DNA of 47,567 nucleotides from Rickettsia sp. Its GTDB lineage: Bacteria > Pseudomonadota > Alphaproteobacteria > Rickettsiales > Rickettsiaceae. This document shows positions 45,490 through 47,567 of this stretch, piece by piece. Within the stretch, counting starts at the first letter, position 1; the number at the start of each line of letters is the position of its first letter. The notes below the pieces were generated by a model that worked only from the letters and a program-made list of their open reading frames with translations, ran no database searches and had not been told where the DNA came from. Where the stretch lies: the NCBI GenBank assembly GCA_015657545.1, contig JADHZC010000001.1, positions 154,021 through 201,587 on the forward strand. The letters run 5' to 3'. The translations under genes were made by a program, and so were the position numbers.

Positions 45490-46584
45490 ATGAAAATTGG
45501 ATTTTTAAAAGAAACATATGATAATGAAAAAAGAATAGCAATTACTCCAGAGACAACTGCTCTATTAAAAGATGCTGGTCATCAGATCTTTTTAGAACAA
45601 GGTGCTGGTTTTGATGCTGGATTTTATGATTCAGATTATTTAAAAGCAGGTTCTAATATATTACCTAGTAATATAGATATCATTGATAATGCAGATCTTA
45701 TATGCAAAATATCTCCTTCGGCTAAACAAAATAACATATTTCCTGAATTAGTTCATGGTAATAAGAATAAAATAATTTTGGGTATGTTTTCACATTTTTT
45801 GCATGAAGAATATATTAAAATTGCACTAAAAAATGAAATTACATTGATTTCTTTGAATCTTGTACCAAGAATTAGTAAATTGCAAAATATTGATGCATTA
45901 TCTTCTCAAAATAATTTAATCGGTTATAGAGCTGTTATAGAAACTTGTTTTGAAAGTATTGGCTCTTTTCCTATGATGATGAGTGCTGCAGGAACTGTTT
46001 TTCCTGCTAAAGTTCTTGTTTTGGGTACTGGAGTTGCAGGATTACAGGCTATTGCTACTGCAAAACGTTTGGGAGCTATGGTTTGGGCTTATGATGTAAG
46101 ATATAGCACAAAAGAACAAGTAGAAAGTTTAGGAGCAAAATTTTTACATCCTGGAGAAATACAAGATGCTGAAAATAAATCTGGATATGCAAGTGATTTA
46201 GGGGAGGATCAGCATAAAGTGCAAGAAGATTTTTTGTTTAACAATATAGGGCAATTTGATGTTATACTGACTTTTGCTCAGATTCCTAATGCTAAGGCAC
46301 CTATCTTAATAACAAAAAAAGTATTTTCTGCAGTTAAAACTAATGCTGTGATTTTAGATTCTGCTACTGCTTATGGAGGGAATGTAGAATTTTCTCAGAA
46401 AGATTCTGTAATTTATAAAAATAATATAAAGATTATCGGTTACAGTAATTTAGCTAGTCGTATATCTCACGATAGTAGTTCATTATATGCAAAAAATATT
46501 TTACATTTTTTAAAATTTTTTGTTAAAAATAATGAAATTGATTTACAAAATGATTTAGTAAAGCAGATTTGTGTAAAACAATAA
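45490..46584 (+). CDS. pntA: NAD(P) transhydrogenase alpha subunit, N-terminal part
   Basis: 364 residues from the ATG at 45490; the upstream 21 codons are a hydrophobic run and are not homologous. It begins MKIGFLKETYDNEKRIAITP, the PntA/alanine-dehydrogenase N-terminus, then the Rossmann region VLGTGVAGLQAIATAKRLGA followed by VWAYDVRYSTKEQVESLGAKFL, which is PntA-specific. In the alphaproteobacterial split form the membrane parts (PntAB, PntB) are separate genes, and they are not next to it here. It uses the proton gradient to make NADPH. Confidence 0.9.
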   Translation: MKIGFLKETYDNEKRIAITPETTALLKDAGHQIFLEQGAGFDAGFYDSDYLKAGSNILPSNIDIIDNADLICKISPSAKQNNIFPELVHGNKNKIILGMFSHFLHEEYIKIALKNEITLISLNLVPRISKLQNIDALSSQNNLIGYRAVIETCFESIGSFPMMMSAAGTVFPAKVLVLGTGVAGLQAIATAKRLGAMVWAYDVRYSTKEQVESLGAKFLHPGEIQDAENKSGYASDLGEDQHKVQEDFLFNNIGQFDVILTFAQIPNAKAPILITKKVFSAVKTNAVILDSATAYGGNVEFSQKDSVIYKNNIKIIGYSNLASRISHDSSSLYAKNILHFLKFFVKNNEIDLQNDLVKQICVKQ

Positions 46585-46604
46585 TATTTAATCTATATTT
46601 TGTT

Positions 46605-46632
46605 TTGACAAATAATATTTTTTTGATAAAAT
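46605..46632 (+). promoter_or_regulatory. Strong promoter for the 5S rRNA gene
   Basis: A perfect -35 box TTGACA (46605-46610) is followed after 16 bp by TAAAAT (46627-46632). It lies 28 bp before the 5S gene and 20 bp after the pntA stop. Confidence 0.65.
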
Positions 46633-46645
46633 GAGGATGTCTTAC

Positions 46646-46791
46646 AAGAATTTCTAATTGGCTTGATAATTATGGTGCGAGAGGAAACACGCGATCCCAT
46701 TCCGAACTCGAAAGTTAAGCCTCGTGACGCTGATGGTACTATGCTTTGTTGCATGGGAGAGTAAGTTTTGTCAAGCTTATTAGAAATTCTT
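46646..46791 (+). repeat. 13-bp inverted repeat flanking 5S rRNA (likely processing stem)
   Basis: AAGAATTTCTAAT (46646-46658) pairs perfectly with ATTAGAAATTCTT (46779-46791). This lengthens helix I of the 5S rRNA, as in RNase III/E precursor stems. A T-rich tail (TTTTCTCTTTT) follows and may help terminate. Confidence 0.8.
46661..46777 (+). rRNA. 5S ribosomal RNA
   Basis: About 117 nt with 5S hallmarks: terminal helix GCTTGA ... TCAAGC, GATCCCATTCCGAACTCGAAAGTTAAGCC in the conserved central loop region, and GATGGTACTATGC ... GCATGGGAGAGTA in helices IV/V. The 23S gene does not precede it, since pntA sits 76 bp upstream. Confidence 0.96.
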
Positions 46792-47567
46792 TTCTCTTTT
46801 ATAATGTTAGGGCATTATTTATTCTTGAAATTCTTTGTGAATATTTTCTGTGTTGTGCCTTTTTAACTAAAAAATAGTTTTTAGGTGTAATAAGCAACAA
46901 TCTTGTTGAAAAATTTTGTAATAATTTCGAATTATTGTACAGTAATTATTAGTCTACATATTTTAATTCTGAAATGTCATGAATTTTGGCATTTATCTTA
47001 GAGTTAATATTTTTACAAAAATTTTTTTATAGTTATTACAGGTTCAAGAATTTTTTTCTTTTATTTTGTTATAGTTTCTTGAACAAATTATTTGCTTAGA
47101 AGCCGAGTAATGTAGAATAAGTTTTTGTGATATTGCTAACAGACATACTCTGACTGAGATAAAAAATGTTTTTTCTGCAAACGTAACAAAAATGGATTGA
47201 ATTGGGACTGATACAATTCAAATACTTGTAGTGCAAAGTGACAATCTCTTGTATATCACTGAATACAATTTAAATAAGAATTTGCAATCTAAAATTTCAA
47301 CTAATATTGGTAATTTTTTGCAAATTGAGAATATTTCAGGACTAGTCCAAAATTGAGAACTTTATGATAATAAATGGAGTATAAGCGTTGTTCTCTCAGA
47401 TGAAAGGTCAATGCAATTGCCTAAGGCCAATATGGTGAAACGAGAATACAGTTAAACAATTTAATAAATGAACTTTCTTTAATTAATAGTTTTTTAAATT
47501 ATGTATCATCTATAGAATTATTTAATACTACAAATAATATCTAATTTGAGAATTTTATTCATTACTT
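46792..47567. other. No intact gene; possible ftsQ-like remnant near 47.1-47.46 kb
   Basis: The frame at 47270-47455 has one stop, but the part after it reads ELYDNKWSISVVLSDERSMQ, then LPKANMVK. This resembles the C-terminal pattern of FtsQ (RRWdlxLxnGxxVxLPexn). Other stops lie around it. Without an alignment this is only a suggestion of a decayed ftsQ or a copy of it. A 9-bp inverted repeat (47042-47050 / 47076-47084) lies just upstream, and the segment reaches the window edge. Confidence 0.25.

Overview
The window is a very AT-rich stretch (roughly a quarter G+C by eye) from an alphaproteobacterium that looks like a member of the Rickettsiales. The evidence is the gene set and its wear. 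There is an NDUFS4-like complex I accessory protein, a COQ9-type protein divergent from rpsU, alphaproteobacterial-type AddB, TamA/TamB, LolA, BioY, PCu(A)C, tandem outer-membrane barrel paralogs, and many long non-coding gaps holding decayed mobile DNA. The cluster flgB-flgC-fliE shows that the lineage keeps at least part of a flagellum, so a flagellar-gene-bearing rickettsial group (Midichloriaceae-like) is a reasonable guess. No marker here fixes the genus.

Layout. 1-1016: the end of a coiled-coil gene and a decayed TnpB (IS200/IS605) remnant. 1017-3229: two outer-membrane barrel paralogs on the minus strand. 3489-7838: xseB (minus), then a plus-strand run with the complex I accessory protein, a hydrolase, flgB-flgC-fliE, a second hydrolase and xthA. 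8407-14460: a minus-strand run trpS-tamA-tamB. 14548-15303: plsC. 15304-16276: a second TnpB remnant. 16277-18350: recJ and a small basic protein (minus). 18503: tRNA-Asn. 18974-21139: a sodium/solute-symporter sensor-like protein that lacks a kinase, followed by a third TnpB remnant. 21937-26255: rpsU, a COQ9-like gene and ileS. 26776-27290: broken conjugation genes (TraK-like and pilin-like). 27989-32290: rlmE, nusB, addB and a duplicated tRNA-Ala (all minus). 32351-38969: priA, trmD, rplS, ppa, uppS, cdsA and an MFS transporter (plus). 40133-45325: bioY, a PCu(A)C protein, recR, ybaB, dnaX and lolA (minus). 45490-46584: pntA. 46661-46777: a 5S rRNA gene with its own promoter. The final 0.8 kb has no intact gene.

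How the genes work together. Much of the window is maintenance machinery: DNA repair and replication restart (xseB, xthA, recJ, addB, priA, recR, dnaX), translation (trpS, ileS, trmD, rplS, rpsU, rlmE, nusB, tRNAs, 5S), and envelope biogenesis (tamA/tamB, lolA, plsC, uppS, cdsA, outer-membrane barrels). Energy metabolism is represented by the complex I accessory protein, a COQ9-like ubiquinone factor, ppa and pntA.

The most unusual points are as follows. (1) FlgB and FlgC both begin with what look like Sec signal peptides, although rod proteins normally leave through the flagellar type III apparatus. (2) The symporter-sensor protein stops just where a histidine kinase would begin, next to an IS remnant. 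(3) A 237-bp tandem duplication carries tRNA-Ala plus the first codons of addB, and one tRNA copy has a broken T stem. (4) priA appears to start at a non-canonical ATT codon. (5) A lone 5S rRNA gene is separated from any 23S gene. (6) Three TnpB ghosts and a ghost of a conjugative system are present.
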